From contig JAAUSO010000011.1 of assembly GCA_012033205.1 (NCBI GenBank), forward strand, positions 1 through 64,000: 64,000 nt of DNA, in the 5' to 3' direction. The notes under the pieces were generated by a model. That model did not search any database. It saw only the letters and a list, made by a program, of their open reading frames with translations, and had not been told where the DNA came from. Of this stretch, positions 16,901-27,958 are shown piece after piece (within the stretch, counting starts at the first letter, position 1; each line of letters begins with the position of its first letter). This DNA is from Richelia sp. SL_2_1. Its GTDB lineage: Bacteria > Cyanobacteriota > Cyanobacteriia > Cyanobacteriales > Nostocaceae. A program made the translations under genes and the position numbers.

Positions 16901-18040
16901 CTACAACTGTTTAACTTCAGAAACTAACTTACCTACCATGTCTTTAGCACTACCAAAAAGCATCGAGGTTTTATCTTTATAGAACAGGCTATTATCAACA
17001 CCTGCAAAACCTTTACTCATACCGCGCTTAATTACAATCGTTTGTTTAGCGCGATCGACTTCTAAAATAGGCATACCATAAATCGGACTATTTTTATCAC
17101 TTCTAGCGGCCGGATTCACCACATCATTTGCCCCAATAATTAAAGCAACATCAGTTTGTTCAAATTGGGGATTGACATCTTCCATATCATAAAGCTGTTC
17201 GTAGGGAACGTTTGCTTCAGCAAGTAACACATTCATATGTCCGGGCATTCTTCCAGCTACCGGATGAATGGCATACTTAACATCTACACCCATGCGCTCC
17301 AATTGATCAGCTAATTCGCGAACACCGTGCTGTGCTTGAGCAACAGCCATTCCGTAACCGGGAACGATTACCACAGAACGAGCATAACCCAGCATCATCG
17401 CACCTTCTTCGGGATCAATACTGCGAACAACTTGCTCGGTTGCGCTACCACTAGCACCAGCACCACCACCACCATCTGTACCGAAAGCACTAAATAATAC
17501 ACTGAACAAAGAACGGTTCATTGCCTTACACATGATTTGTGTGAGGATTAAACCACTGGCTCCCACCAATGCACCAGCGATGATTAACATATTGTTCATC
17601 ACCACAAAACCAGCAGCAGCCGCAGCCAAACCAGAAAGTGAGTTTAACAGCGAAATTACTACCGGCATATCACCACCACCGATGGGGATAACGAACAATA
17701 TACCTAGCAGTAATGAAATGCCAACTACCCCTAAAAATACGGGTAAATTGTAAGGATTTATAATCAACAATCCACTACCGACAATATAAGCAACTAACAG
17801 CAAAATATTGAAAGGCTGTTGTAAAGGATAAGTAATCGGCGTACCTTTGAGAATTCCTTGCAACTTAGCAAAGGCGATTGTACTACCTGTAAAAGTGATA
17901 CCACCGATAAATACATCAAGCAGCATGGAAATATTTACATCCAAACCAATTGGTTGAGAAGTTTCTAGTAACCGCCAAAACTCAGCAACCGCCACCAAAG
18001 CAGAAGCAGAACCCCCCAAACCATTGAGTAAACCTACCAT
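16901..18040 (-). CDS. pntB: NAD(P) transhydrogenase subunit beta, C-terminal part (split pntB)
   Basis: PntB forms part of the proton-pumping transhydrogenase that moves hydride between NADH and NADP+ in the membrane. These 379 residues hold the transmembrane helices after about residue 90 of a normal PntB and the whole NADP-binding dIII domain (VVIVPGYGMAVAQAQHGVREL, HPVAGRMPGHMNVLLAEA, IIGANDVVNPAA). It begins with ATG inside the stop region of the upstream fragment (overlap 18034-18040), in a different frame. Homologues are continuous here (PQMVGLLNG), so one A appears lost from a CCCCAAATGG-like site. Independent restart at this ATG by translational coupling is possible. Confidence 0.93.
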   Translation of the reverse strand: MVGLLNGLGGSASALVAVAEFWRLLETSQPIGLDVNISMLLDVFIGGITFTGSTIAFAKLQGILKGTPITYPLQQPFNILLLVAYIVGSGLLIINPYNLPVFLGVVGISLLLGILFVIPIGGGDMPVVISLLNSLSGLAAAAAGFVVMNNMLIIAGALVGASGLILTQIMCKAMNRSLFSVLFSAFGTDGGGGAGASGSATEQVVRSIDPEEGAMMLGYARSVVIVPGYGMAVAQAQHGVRELADQLERMGVDVKYAIHPVAGRMPGHMNVLLAEANVPYEQLYDMEDVNPQFEQTDVALIIGANDVVNPAARSDKNSPIYGMPILEVDRAKQTIVIKRGMSKGFAGVDNSLFYKDKTSMLFGSAKDMVGKLVSEVKQL

Positions 18041-18303
18041 TGGGGCATTTGCGTCATCTGTACCGTATAAGCAGCAACAGCCCCGATAGCGGAGCCAATT
18101 GCTAAACCCAACAGAATCATCTGATAATTCAACACCTGCTGATTGAGCAGAGTCGCGGCGATGGCTAATAACATCCCTACAGCGGCTATCACATTACCGT
18201 TTCGTGCGGTAGCAGGTGAACCTAACTTTTTTAAACCCAGAATAAACAAAGATGCAGCAACTAAATAAGTTAACTGAATTCCAGTTGGCAGAAAATCGCT
18301 CAT
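18034..18303 (-). CDS. pntB: NAD(P) transhydrogenase subunit beta, N-terminal part (split pntB)
   Basis: These 89 residues correspond to the first membrane segments of PntB (MSDFLPTGIQLTYLVAAS, then LKKLGSPATARNGN and the YQMILLGLAIGSAIGAV helix). The frame ends with ...TQMPQW and a stop where homologues continue TQMPQMVGLLNG. Together with the next open frame the total is about 467 residues, the normal PntB length, so nothing but a single base seems missing. See the C-terminal entry for the frameshift. The gene is third in a pntA1-pntA2-pntB operon. Confidence 0.9.
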   Translation of the reverse strand: MSDFLPTGIQLTYLVAASLFILGLKKLGSPATARNGNVIAAVGMLLAIAATLLNQQVLNYQMILLGLAIGSAIGAVAAYTVQMTQMPQW

Positions 18304-18309
18304 ATTTTT

Positions 18310-18475
18310 GTTTGATAATTGATAGTTGACAGTGGAGAGTTGACAGTTGACAGTTGATTACAACTAATTCTTAACTCCTAACTCCTAACTCTTAACTCCT
18401 AACTCTTAACAGTTGACAGTTGAGAGTTGATTACAACTAATTCTTAACTCCTAACTCCTAACTCTTAACTTTTAA
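18310..18475. repeat. Heptamer repeats with a 45-base direct duplication
   Basis: Two 45-base copies (18352-18396 and 18425-18469), each starting AGTTGATTACAACTAATTC and running into TTAACTCC heptamers, lie inside the pnt operon between pntA2 and pntB. The spacing and orientation suggest local duplication of a repeat block within a transcribed intercistronic gap. Confidence 0.85.
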
Positions 18476-18759
18476 CTGGCTTTCTTCTTGAACATTTCCA
18501 ACATTCTATCTGTGACGAGAAAACCGCCAACAACGTTAATAGTTGCTAGTATCACCGCAGTCAAACCTAGAATTACTGAGATATTGGATTCCTTGGCACC
18601 AGCAGCCACAATTGCCCCCAGTACTGCAATACCAGAAATTGCATTAGAACCAGACATCAAAGGTGTGTGTAAAGTTGGCGGTACTTTATTAATGACTTCA
18701 AATCCAATAAAAGAAGCCAAAACAAATACAAATAAAGCCGCAATTAATGCTTCTGTCAT
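18472..18759 (-). CDS. pntA2: NAD(P) transhydrogenase subunit alpha 2 (membrane part)
   Basis: A 95-residue membrane subunit with three hydrophobic helices (about residues 4-20, 37-55 and 62-82) and the conserved PPTLHTPLMSGSNAISG loop of the proton-translocating alpha subunit. In cyanobacteria the Escherichia-type PntA is split into a soluble NAD-binding protein and this small membrane protein. It lies between the genes for those partners in the pnt operon. Confidence 0.93.
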   Translation of the reverse strand: MTEALIAALFVFVLASFIGFEVINKVPPTLHTPLMSGSNAISGIAVLGAIVAAGAKESNISVILGLTAVILATINVVGGFLVTDRMLEMFKKKAS

Positions 18760-18780
18760 TCAAAAAAACTCCCATAAAAT

Positions 18781-18815
18781 CAGTGAACAGTTATCAGTAA
18801 ACAGTTATCAGTATT
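18781..18815. repeat. ACAGTTATCAGT-type repeats
   Basis: Two near-identical units of AACAGTTATCAGTA lie between pntA1 and pntA2. They belong to the same CAGTTAT family seen at 43788-43827, 45012-45044, 47877-47921 and 61013-61047. Confidence 0.6.
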
Positions 18816-18892
18816 ACTAGTTCCTAGGCTGAGCCTGCCTGGGAAGTAAGGTTTTGAGACTGAACTGCATCGATTATTGCAATTGCTCATTG

Positions 18893-20053
18893 TTAACTAT
18901 TAACTGTTAAAGCTTGTAAAGCATCTTTTACTCTTTGATTGCGAATTTCACCGTTATGGGTAACGCAAGCAGCATCTACAATGTCGTCGGTAAAATCAAG
19001 ATTCAAAGCTTTATCTTTCACGAGTAAATTCATCAGTGAAACTAAATTTTTTGAATACAATTGACTAGCGTGAACTGGTACTGATGAAGGTAAATTAATC
19101 GGACCAATAATTGTCACACCGTTTTTAACTACATTACCACCAGGTTCGGTATAAGCTGCATTTCCCCCTTGATTTGCGGCTAAATCGACAATCACTGCAC
19201 CGGGTTTCATTTGGGCAATCATTTCTTCTGTTACCAATCGAGGCGCTTTTCTACCCGGTACTTGAGCAGTTGTAATGACTACATCAGCATTTTTTACCCG
19301 CTCGGTAACAGCTTCTTGAGTACGCTTTTTGCTTTCTTCAGAAATTTCTTTAGCGTAACCCCCAGCGGTGGCTGTTTCTTCATCTAACTTAACTTCAACA
19401 AATTTCGCTCCCAAACTTTGCACTTCTTCTTTCACAGCGGGACGAATATCAAAAGCTTCTACCACCGCTCCCAAACGTCTTGCAGTTGCTATCGCTTGCA
19501 AACCAGCTACACCCGCACCCATGACAAACACTTTCGCCGGAGCAATTGTACCGGCTGCTGTTGTCAACATCGGGAAATACTTTGGTAAGGCTTCCGCAGC
19601 GATTAATACCGCCTTATAACCTGCAATGGAAGCTTGGGAAGATAAAGCATCCATACTTTGCGCTCTGGTGCTGCGAGGAATCATTTCTACACTCAAAGCA
19701 GTTACTTTACGCTGTGCTAATTGTTCAATCAGCGATGGATTTGCTAAAGGATTGAGAAACCCCATTAATACGGTTCCTTCCTTCAATAAATCAACTTCCG
19801 AACTGCCATCTTCTCGTTGTTGCGGAGGACTTACTTTGAGTAGGATATCTGCTTCACCCCACAAGGAAGCAGTATCAGAAATAATTGTTGCCCCGGCTGC
19901 TTCGTAATCAGAATCGTTAAATAGTGCTTTTTCACCAGCACCCGCTTCTATCCATACCTCGAAACCTTGTTTAACCAACTTTGAAACAACATCTGGAATT
20001 AATGCTACACGACGCTCGCTAGCTTCTATTTCCTTCGCAACTGCGATTTTCAT
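18893..20053 (-). CDS. pntA1: NAD(P) transhydrogenase subunit alpha 1 (NAD-binding)
   Basis: The 386-residue soluble dI subunit binds NAD(H) and is related to alanine dehydrogenase. It starts with MKIAVAKEIEASERRVALIPD, has the dinucleotide fold at VFVMGAGVAGLQAIATARRLGA, and carries the RQD-loop region and the PGRKAPRLVTEEMI block. It ends before the membrane helices, as expected in the three-gene cyanobacterial version. It is the first gene of the pnt operon, with about 980 bases of upstream non-coding DNA. Confidence 0.95.
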   Translation of the reverse strand: MKIAVAKEIEASERRVALIPDVVSKLVKQGFEVWIEAGAGEKALFNDSDYEAAGATIISDTASLWGEADILLKVSPPQQREDGSSEVDLLKEGTVLMGFLNPLANPSLIEQLAQRKVTALSVEMIPRSTRAQSMDALSSQASIAGYKAVLIAAEALPKYFPMLTTAAGTIAPAKVFVMGAGVAGLQAIATARRLGAVVEAFDIRPAVKEEVQSLGAKFVEVKLDEETATAGGYAKEISEESKKRTQEAVTERVKNADVVITTAQVPGRKAPRLVTEEMIAQMKPGAVIVDLAANQGGNAAYTEPGGNVVKNGVTIIGPINLPSSVPVHASQLYSKNLVSLMNLLVKDKALNLDFTDDIVDAACVTHNGEIRNQRVKDALQALTVNS

Positions 20054-20759
20054 GAATTCTCCTAATTAATCGTTAGTTATTTTTAGGACTTACTGACATA
20101 TTTTTTTGTAGGGTGCTTGTACACTGCATATGAAAGTGAGAGTACGGCACCTTCCCAGGATTTGATGACAATTGCGTCAGTCCTGATTTTTTTAGAAAAA
20201 GTGAAAATATCTTTGAGTAAGGCATAGCTAATATTAACAGTAGGCTTTGATCTGTAAAGCCGCTGAGTTAAAATTTTCGACCCTAGAAGACTGTGAACAA
20301 AAATAAATTATGGTTTATCCTAAGTCGATTTCCCAACTTTTCTGCTCAATTTTTAACTTTTTTTCGGGATTGAGCATGACTCGAAACCAATTTTACTTGC
20401 TTACACAAAATTATCGTTCCTCATATCAGTATCTATAAATTTGTCAAACTTGAATAATTCAATCATCATTGAATTTCACTTTTAGGTGTCTATAACTTTG
20501 AAGGTAATAACAAGCAAATAAACAGCAAATTAATTCCATTAAATAAAACTTGTCCTTTTGAAGATAGCGTAATTTAGTTGATGATTGTTCGATTCAATAT
20601 TTCAACTTTTTTTACAAAATACTTCATTATTGAAACAGTTCTATATATTTGTAAACACTATCAAATTTTCATTACATTCGATGAATTTAAAACTTTAATT
20701 AATTTTCTGGGATGAAAAATTATGCATTTAGTAAAAGCGTCTAAATACTTATTTAGGTA
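20054..20759. other. AT-rich intergenic region upstream of pntA1
   Basis: No gene was recognised. It presumably contains the pnt operon promoter. A sequence starting GTAGGGTGCTTGTACACTGC at 20108 looks like one more repeat-derived fragment. Confidence 0.35.
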
Positions 20760-20831
20760 TATAGCAATCCTAAATCATATATGACAACTCATGCTAATTT
20801 ACATCCCCGAATTCTTGAACAAGTCGGGGAT
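20760..20831. repeat. Dispersed element with hairpin, copy 1
   Basis: A 25-base sequence (20760-20784, starting TATAGCAATCC) is followed by an imperfect hairpin at 20803-20831 (ATCCCCGA...TCGGGGAT). The 25 bases recur exactly, in reverse complement, at 62684-62708, again beside a related hairpin. Confidence 0.85.
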
Positions 20832-21041
20832 CTTAAAGTAGTCAACCTCAGTAATAAGAATCATTATTTAGTAGGTCAAAATAAACATTAATTCAGGCGG
20901 AATTTACATATTTATACGTATGAAGACACTTTTTGTAAGTAACTTACGTCCAATATTTAGGATTCAGTAGTAAAGTTTTAGTTACGAGCGTTAAATTCGT
21001 ACTGCCTTTATACACCAATTTCTGCCAGAGGAGTGATTATT

Positions 21042-21569
21042 ATGCGACGTTTACTTTCTGCTGTAGCCGTAACTGGCTTTTTGCTTGCAGGAATGCCAGC
21101 AGCCATCACATCCGCACAAGGTTTACCAGGATTAACTTTGTTTAGCGGTGTCAAGAGCGAAAATCAGTTATCATACCGATTAGACTTTGGCGGACAAAAA
21201 AACGACTGGGATAGATACCGTTTAAGAGTTCCCGGCAAAAAATTAAATATGGCAGTTGAAAAGTTTGTCATCGCGTATCCAGATTACTACACTGGAGAAT
21301 TCGATACCAAAAAAGTTGAAATTCAAGTCGGAGGAAAGAAAGGCAAAACAGTTGCTGTCTCCGAAGTCAAATGGGATAAAGCAGGTAAAGTAATTGAAAT
21401 TTATCCTAAAGAACCTATTCCCGCAGGAAAAAGCGTTGAGTTAATTTTATCAAACGTCGAAAACCCAGACTTTCCCGGAACCTTCTACTTCAACTTACTA
21501 GTTCAATCTCCTGGTGATAAAACAGCGTTGACTCGCTATGTAGGAACTTGGATTATCGGTATTAATTAA
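21042..21569 (+). CDS. Secreted DUF2808 family protein
   Basis: A 175-residue exported protein. The signal peptide is MRRLLSAVAVTGFLLAGMPAA with cleavage likely near SAQG. The mature part carries the DUF2808 pattern: SYRLDFGG, then YRLRVPGKKLNMAVEKFVIAYP, YPKEPIPAGKSVELILSNV and a final FYFNLLVQSPGD...YVGTW. The family is widespread in cyanobacteria, function unknown, probably periplasmic or envelope. The ATG at 21042 is chosen because AGAGGAG (21027-21033) is a well-placed ribosome site; the upstream in-frame GTG at 21033 overlaps that site. Confidence 0.88.
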   Translation: MRRLLSAVAVTGFLLAGMPAAITSAQGLPGLTLFSGVKSENQLSYRLDFGGQKNDWDRYRLRVPGKKLNMAVEKFVIAYPDYYTGEFDTKKVEIQVGGKKGKTVAVSEVKWDKAGKVIEIYPKEPIPAGKSVELILSNVENPDFPGTFYFNLLVQSPGDKTALTRYVGTWIIGIN

Positions 21570-21678
21570 AGATGGGAATAGGGAATACGGAGGATTTAGG
21601 AGTTAGTACCACCGGAGTTAGGAGTTAGTTTTGTAGGGTGTGTGATGCCGAGCTCGTTTATTACTGAAAGAATGTAGA

Positions 21679-21728
21679 TAGAGACGCGAAATTATACCCT
21701 CCGGGCAGGCTTCGCTAATGCGTCTCTA
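21679..21728. repeat. Palindrome with TAGAGACGC arms
   Basis: A nine-base inverted repeat, TAGAGACGC (21679-21687) and GCGTCTCTA (21720-21728), around 32 bases. It belongs to the GAGACG family also seen at 21834-21861, 43715-43740 and 63803-63827. Confidence 0.8.
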
Positions 21729-21732
21729 TAAT

Positions 21733-21786
21733 CCATCAAAATTAATGAAATGAACTACTACTAGTCCTTTTCATTAGTTCTGATGG
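21733..21786. repeat. Palindromic element, copy A
   Basis: CCATCA...TTAATGAAA arms pair with TTTCATTAG...TGATGG arms in 54 bases. A close copy lies at 21886-21940. Confidence 0.8.
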
Positions 21787-21833
21787 GTTAATTAATATAA
21801 AGTTACTAGTAGTCGGATTTTACCAGAAATCTT

Positions 21834-21861
21834 GTAGAGACGTTACATATAACGTCTCTAC
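21834..21861. repeat. Perfect 12-base hairpin
   Basis: GTAGAGACGTTA and TAACGTCTCTAC flank the four-base loop CATA. The hairpin would be very stable in RNA. No T-tract follows. Confidence 0.85.
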
Positions 21862-21885
21862 ATTACGTCGGTAGAGAAACAAAAC

Positions 21886-21940
21886 CTATCAAAATTAATG
21901 AAAAGAACTACTACTCGTGCTTTTCATTAGTTCTGATGGG
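21886..21940. repeat. Palindromic element, copy B
   Basis: Second copy of the unit at 21733-21786, with a few substitutions (ACTCGTGC for ACTAGTCC in the centre), in the same orientation. Confidence 0.8.
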
Positions 21941-22313
21941 TTTGTAGTTGCGTTAACCTCACCCTCCGGGTGAACGCGAAACGGCTGCTTAGCAGCTTTT
22001 ATCGCTCAAATTAAGGGCGGATATCCCAACTACAAACATTTAAATTTAATCAAAAAGACCACTAGGTCTTAATTTATTTGAATTTGAATTTGAAATTTAA
22101 AAATCCATTGTAAGTGAAGGCAGTCCAGATAATTGTTTTTTACCACTCAGTATGTTCCCCTTTGTCAAAACTTTAGAAGGAGGAAACAGTGAATAAGCGC
22201 GATCGCCAAGCAAAATTTGGCAAAACCATAAGATCAGAAATGCAAAATGTAACGGAATGCAAAGTATAATGAAAACTACGAAATGTTGAAAAATATTAAA
22301 TAAAGTTTGGTAA

Positions 22314-24669
<2,356 letters not shown>

Positions 24670-24817
24670 GTATAAAGAACATCAACGCACTGGGATATCA
24701 AGTTTATCCTAGTGTGTATACAATTTTTGGATTTAAATTTTTTTTACTTATACTTAAATTTAAATTAAATATTGACTTGTTCTTTATTATCTGCTACTAT
24801 TCATATTTGTTAGACCG

Positions 24818-24906
24818 GGAGAGATGGCTGAGTGGTCGAAAGCGGCAGATTGCTAATCTGTTGTACGATTAAGGTCGTACCGAGGGTTCGAATCCCTCTC
24901 TCTCCG
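24818..24906 (+). tRNA. tRNA-Ser (anticodon GCU)
   Basis: A type II tRNA. The acceptor stem GGAGAGA (24818-24824) pairs with TCTCTCC (24899-24905), followed by discriminator G. The anticodon loop TTGCTAA gives GCT at 24852-24854. A long variable arm (TACGA...TCGTA) is followed by T arm GAGGG-TTCGAAT-CCCTC (24882-24898). The 3' CCA is not encoded. It reads serine AGC/AGU codons. Confidence 0.97.
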
Positions 24907-25004
24907 TTACTAAATTTGAATCACTCAAATTAGTTTCTAAATTAAGCAAATACAATTAATGGTGCGTTAAAACAAAAGTTTCAACGCACCATTATTGTTA
25001 TGGA

Positions 25005-25136
25005 ATATAGCGCTTTTCTGATTCATGGTGAAATACAAATTTTACCTCACCCCGCCCTCTTAACCCCTCTCCTTCATAAGGAGAGGGGAAGGGGGTGAGG
25101 TTTTAGTCTATTGCACTCAACCGAAAAGGGCTATAT
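25005..25136. mobile_element. MITE-like palindromic element
   Basis: A 132-base element has near-perfect 14-base terminal inverted repeats, ATATAGCGCTTTTC and GAAAAGGGCTATAT (one mismatch). Inside, a strong inner hairpin spans 25045-25100 (CCTCACCCC...CCCCTCTCCTT / AAGGAGAGGGG...GGGGTGAGG). No protein is encoded. Its right end touches the stop codon of the next gene, for which it may serve as terminator. Confidence 0.75.
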
Positions 25137-25997
25137 CTATCGAGTGGTTTTAAAACCTCTGAAGTTATAACCAACTCCCACAGAAAGACCAAGGTCAGTT
25201 TCATTAAAAAATGCGGCATTAACAGCTGCTGTAGCGGTAAATTTATCTGATAGCGGTACGTCTACACCACCAGAAATTAAGAACGATAATTGTGAATCAT
25301 TTCCAGTTGCTAAAGCTAAACCGGCTCCAACATAAGGAGCAAAAGGTAATCTTTCACGGAAAGGATCTGTTACTTGCTCGAAAGAAAAATCATAGGTAAC
25401 GGGAACTAAAATTACAGTATCATTACCAAGGACGATTGAAGGACGCACCGACAAAATATCTGTCAATCCAAGTTTACTGATAACCATAAAGTTACCATCC
25501 CCTAAAGCCGAATCACCACCCAAACCGATATTTCCGGCAATACCGACATAGCTCGAACCACCACGGGTAGAACCACCAAAATCAATATCTGCTTGGGCTA
25601 AATCTGAAGAAGCGGGTATAGATGGTTTTAGATTTGCTTGTGGATATTGTAAACTTGTTTGTTGATGACGAGCAAGTTCCGCAGATGAAGTTACTGTTGT
25701 TCCAGGAACAGGTGCGGCATTTTGAGGTATTTGGTTATCCGTATTAGATGTGACTAATTCGGGATTAGCTGACAAATTTGATTGTTCAGAATTTGCATCG
25801 GAAAAGCTGGGGCTGAAATGTTCAACATCACCGCTTTCCTTTTCAGAAGTAACTTGGTTGATTGATGGTACGAAAGAACCATCAGCAGTGTCATCTACTA
25901 TTTGAGCAGAGACAGACAATCCACCACTTAATAATGTAAGGGTTGCCAACGACAGCGAAAAAACGCTTTTACGAACAAAGATGGTATTCACGTCCAC
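25137..25997 (-). CDS. Outer-membrane beta-barrel-like protein
   Basis: A 286-residue exported protein. The signal peptide is about MDVNTIFVRKSVFSLSLATL to SVSAQ. A polar, low-complexity linker of about 100 residues (Ser/Asn/Gln/Pro rich) is followed by amphipathic strands (SSYVGIAGNIGLGG, DNFMVISKLGL-like, ILSVRPSIVLGNDTVILVPVTYDFSF, PFAPYVGAGLALATG, LSFLISGGVDVPLSDKFTATAAVNAAFF, LGLSVGVGYNFRG). It ends with the aromatic-aliphatic pattern of small 8-strand barrels. Function unknown. It stands alone downstream of a long AT-rich region. Confidence 0.75.
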   Translation of the reverse strand: MDVNTIFVRKSVFSLSLATLTLLSGGLSVSAQIVDDTADGSFVPSINQVTSEKESGDVEHFSPSFSDANSEQSNLSANPELVTSNTDNQIPQNAAPVPGTTVTSSAELARHQQTSLQYPQANLKPSIPASSDLAQADIDFGGSTRGGSSYVGIAGNIGLGGDSALGDGNFMVISKLGLTDILSVRPSIVLGNDTVILVPVTYDFSFEQVTDPFRERLPFAPYVGAGLALATGNDSQLSFLISGGVDVPLSDKFTATAAVNAAFFNETDLGLSVGVGYNFRGFKTTR

Positions 25998-26971
25998 TCC
26001 TAAAACAATATAGCCATTTAAATATTGACTAGCTTATTTCTAATCTATTTTTGGCGATATTGAACATTTAACATCAAAAAAAATACAGCTACATCCATAA
26101 TTAGGGAGAATTTATCTAAATTGACCACATTTAAAGTCTTTGTAATATCCTTAGTTAAACGGTTGACAAAAAGATAATATACATATATGAAAATCGATTT
26201 TTCATCGAACGCGCTTTGGAATCAGCCCTTCGGTTCCTACACTGCACTTTTGACGGAGTAAAAAGTTATTAAGAGGTTACTTTTTAGGTTAGGGTGATAC
26301 TCCCATCAATATTTTTTGATCTCATCTAATGGATTGATCAAATGTTTTGAAAATGCAATTTACAGAAATAAGTCAAAACCGCACATTAGTTTTTTTGTAG
26401 CAATTATAGTCAAAATAATTTAATTATTTATTTATAGAAAAATCATATAATTCTTCTACTTCTTATGCAAAAAAACAAAAATAATTATTGTACTTGATTT
26501 TTATTATATCAACAGAAATATTTGGTAAATATATTTATTTTTGATGAAAAATAAATAAAGATGCAATTTTAAGCAAGAGTTTTATGGTATCTTTATTTAA
26601 TATTAATATCAGCTTTTTTGAAAATACTTAGCAGGTTTTGTTGGTGTTTTTATATACATGAAAAAACTAATTGTATTTCTATTTTTCAATGCTATAAAAA
26701 CCAATTTTCATGAAAATTTTAATTGGTATTTATATTTAATTGTTGTTAACAAAAATAATTTTTTATGAAATTAATTTAAACTTAATTTGAGGCAGCGTGT
26801 AATTTAATTGGCTGAAAAATGATTTTATGTTTTCTGTTACAGAGGTACTATATTTTTTTGATTTTGGAATTAAAGTTATAAAAATAGTATTGCTTCTATA
26901 GTCAACTTTCTTGAGCAATACCTTGAATTTTAAAAATATAAAACTAGTTATTAGAGTTACTAAAAACTATC
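25998..26971. other. Long AT-rich intergenic region
   Basis: It lies between divergent genes and contains no supported ORF or RNA gene. It presumably holds the promoters of the outer-membrane protein and of the GT26 gene. Confidence 0.4.
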
Positions 26972-27823
26972 ATGAACAGAGTTAAGATTTTGAACTTGGA
27001 AATAGATAATTGGTCAAGAAAAGAATTGCTTGATAATTTAAAATCAGGAGTAATATTCACGCCAAATGTAGACCATCTCATTAAACTGCAAAGAGATCCG
27101 GAATTTTTTCGAGCTTATAGTCTTGGAGATTATAAAATTTGTGATAGTCAAATAATTATGTACGCATCGAAATTTTTAGGAACACCAATTAAAGAAAAAA
27201 TATCTGGTTCTGATTTATTTCCGGCTTTTTGTAATTATCATAAAAACAATGAGGAAATTAAAATATTTTTATTAGGTGCTGCTCAAGGTGTAGCATATCG
27301 CGCACAAAAAAAGATTAATCATAAAATAGGAAGAATGATTGTTGTTAACACTTATTCTCCACCTTTTGGTTTTGAGCAAAATGAAGCGGAATGTCAGAAA
27401 ATAGTAGATATAATTAATAATTCAGATGCTACGGTATTAGTAATAGGACTAGGTGCGCCAAAACAAGAAAAATGGTTGTACAAATATAAGGATAAATTAA
27501 ACTCTATCAAAATATTTATGGCTTTAGGAGCAACTATTGATTTTGAAGCAGGAAATGTCAAAAGAGCGCCAAAATGGATGAGCGAAATTGGATTAGAGTG
27601 GTTATTTAGATTATTATGTGAGCCAAAAAGATTATGGAAAAGATATTTATTTGATGATATTCCTTTTTTGTTTTTAATTTTGAAACAAAAACTTAATTTG
27701 TATATCAAGAAAGACGTTGAGGATAGCCAAACTTTTTTACACCTATTCCGTTCTAAGATTACCTTTCTCTTTTTACCTCTTTCCTCTGCGCTAAGAGTGT
27801 CTCTGCGGTTTTTTAATCGGTAA
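26972..27823 (+). CDS. WecG/TagA/CpsF family glycosyltransferase (GT26)
   Basis: Transfers a sugar such as ManNAc to a lipid-linked precursor in exopolysaccharide or wall polymer synthesis. The family core is clear: FTPNVDHLIKLQRD, KICDSQIIMYASKFLG, EKISGSDLFP, VLVIGLGAPKQEKWL and GATIDFEAGNVKRAPKWM followed by GLEWLFRLLCEPKRLWKRY. The family region ends near residue 250. The last 22 codons (from 27755) come from a small intergenic repeat with 9-base inverted ends, which also supplies the stop codon. It is the first gene of the polysaccharide locus. Confidence 0.92.
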   Translation: MNRVKILNLEIDNWSRKELLDNLKSGVIFTPNVDHLIKLQRDPEFFRAYSLGDYKICDSQIIMYASKFLGTPIKEKISGSDLFPAFCNYHKNNEEIKIFLLGAAQGVAYRAQKKINHKIGRMIVVNTYSPPFGFEQNEAECQKIVDIINNSDATVLVIGLGAPKQEKWLYKYKDKLNSIKIFMALGATIDFEAGNVKRAPKWMSEIGLEWLFRLLCEPKRLWKRYLFDDIPFLFLILKQKLNLYIKKDVEDSQTFLHLFRSKITFLFLPLSSALRVSLRFFNR

Positions 27824-27827
27824 TCTT
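27755..27827. mobile_element. Small repeat element forming the 3' end of the GT26 gene
   Basis: A 73-base unit is bounded by AAGATTACC (27755-27763) and GGTAATCTT (27819-27827). The interior resembles the C/T-rich CCTCTGCG unit at 14125-14172. The TAA stop of the glycosyltransferase lies in the right inverted repeat. Confidence 0.65.
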
Positions 27828-27848
27828 CTGCCCGGAAGGGAGTAAGTA

Positions 27849-27880
27849 AGAAGTCGATTTTTAGTAAAAACCCGACTTCT
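27849..27880. terminator. Hairpin, likely bidirectional terminator
   Basis: AGAAGTCG pairs with CGACTTCT, extended by T5/A5, between two convergent genes. ATTATTTTAA follows. The arms match the hairpin at 10474-10538. Confidence 0.6.
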
Positions 27881-27958
27881 ATTATTTTAATGACCTACTG
27901 AGGTAATCCAAGAGTTCTATTTTTTAGAAAAGACTATATAAAAACTTAAAGACTAAAT

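Noticed and set aside
16728-16982. Plus-strand open frame
   Set aside because: Low-complexity Phe/Leu/Ser translation of AT-rich DNA that overlaps the 3' end of pntB on the other strand.
21033-21041. GTG at 21033 as start of the DUF2808 gene
   Set aside because: It lies inside the ribosome-binding site that serves the ATG at 21042.
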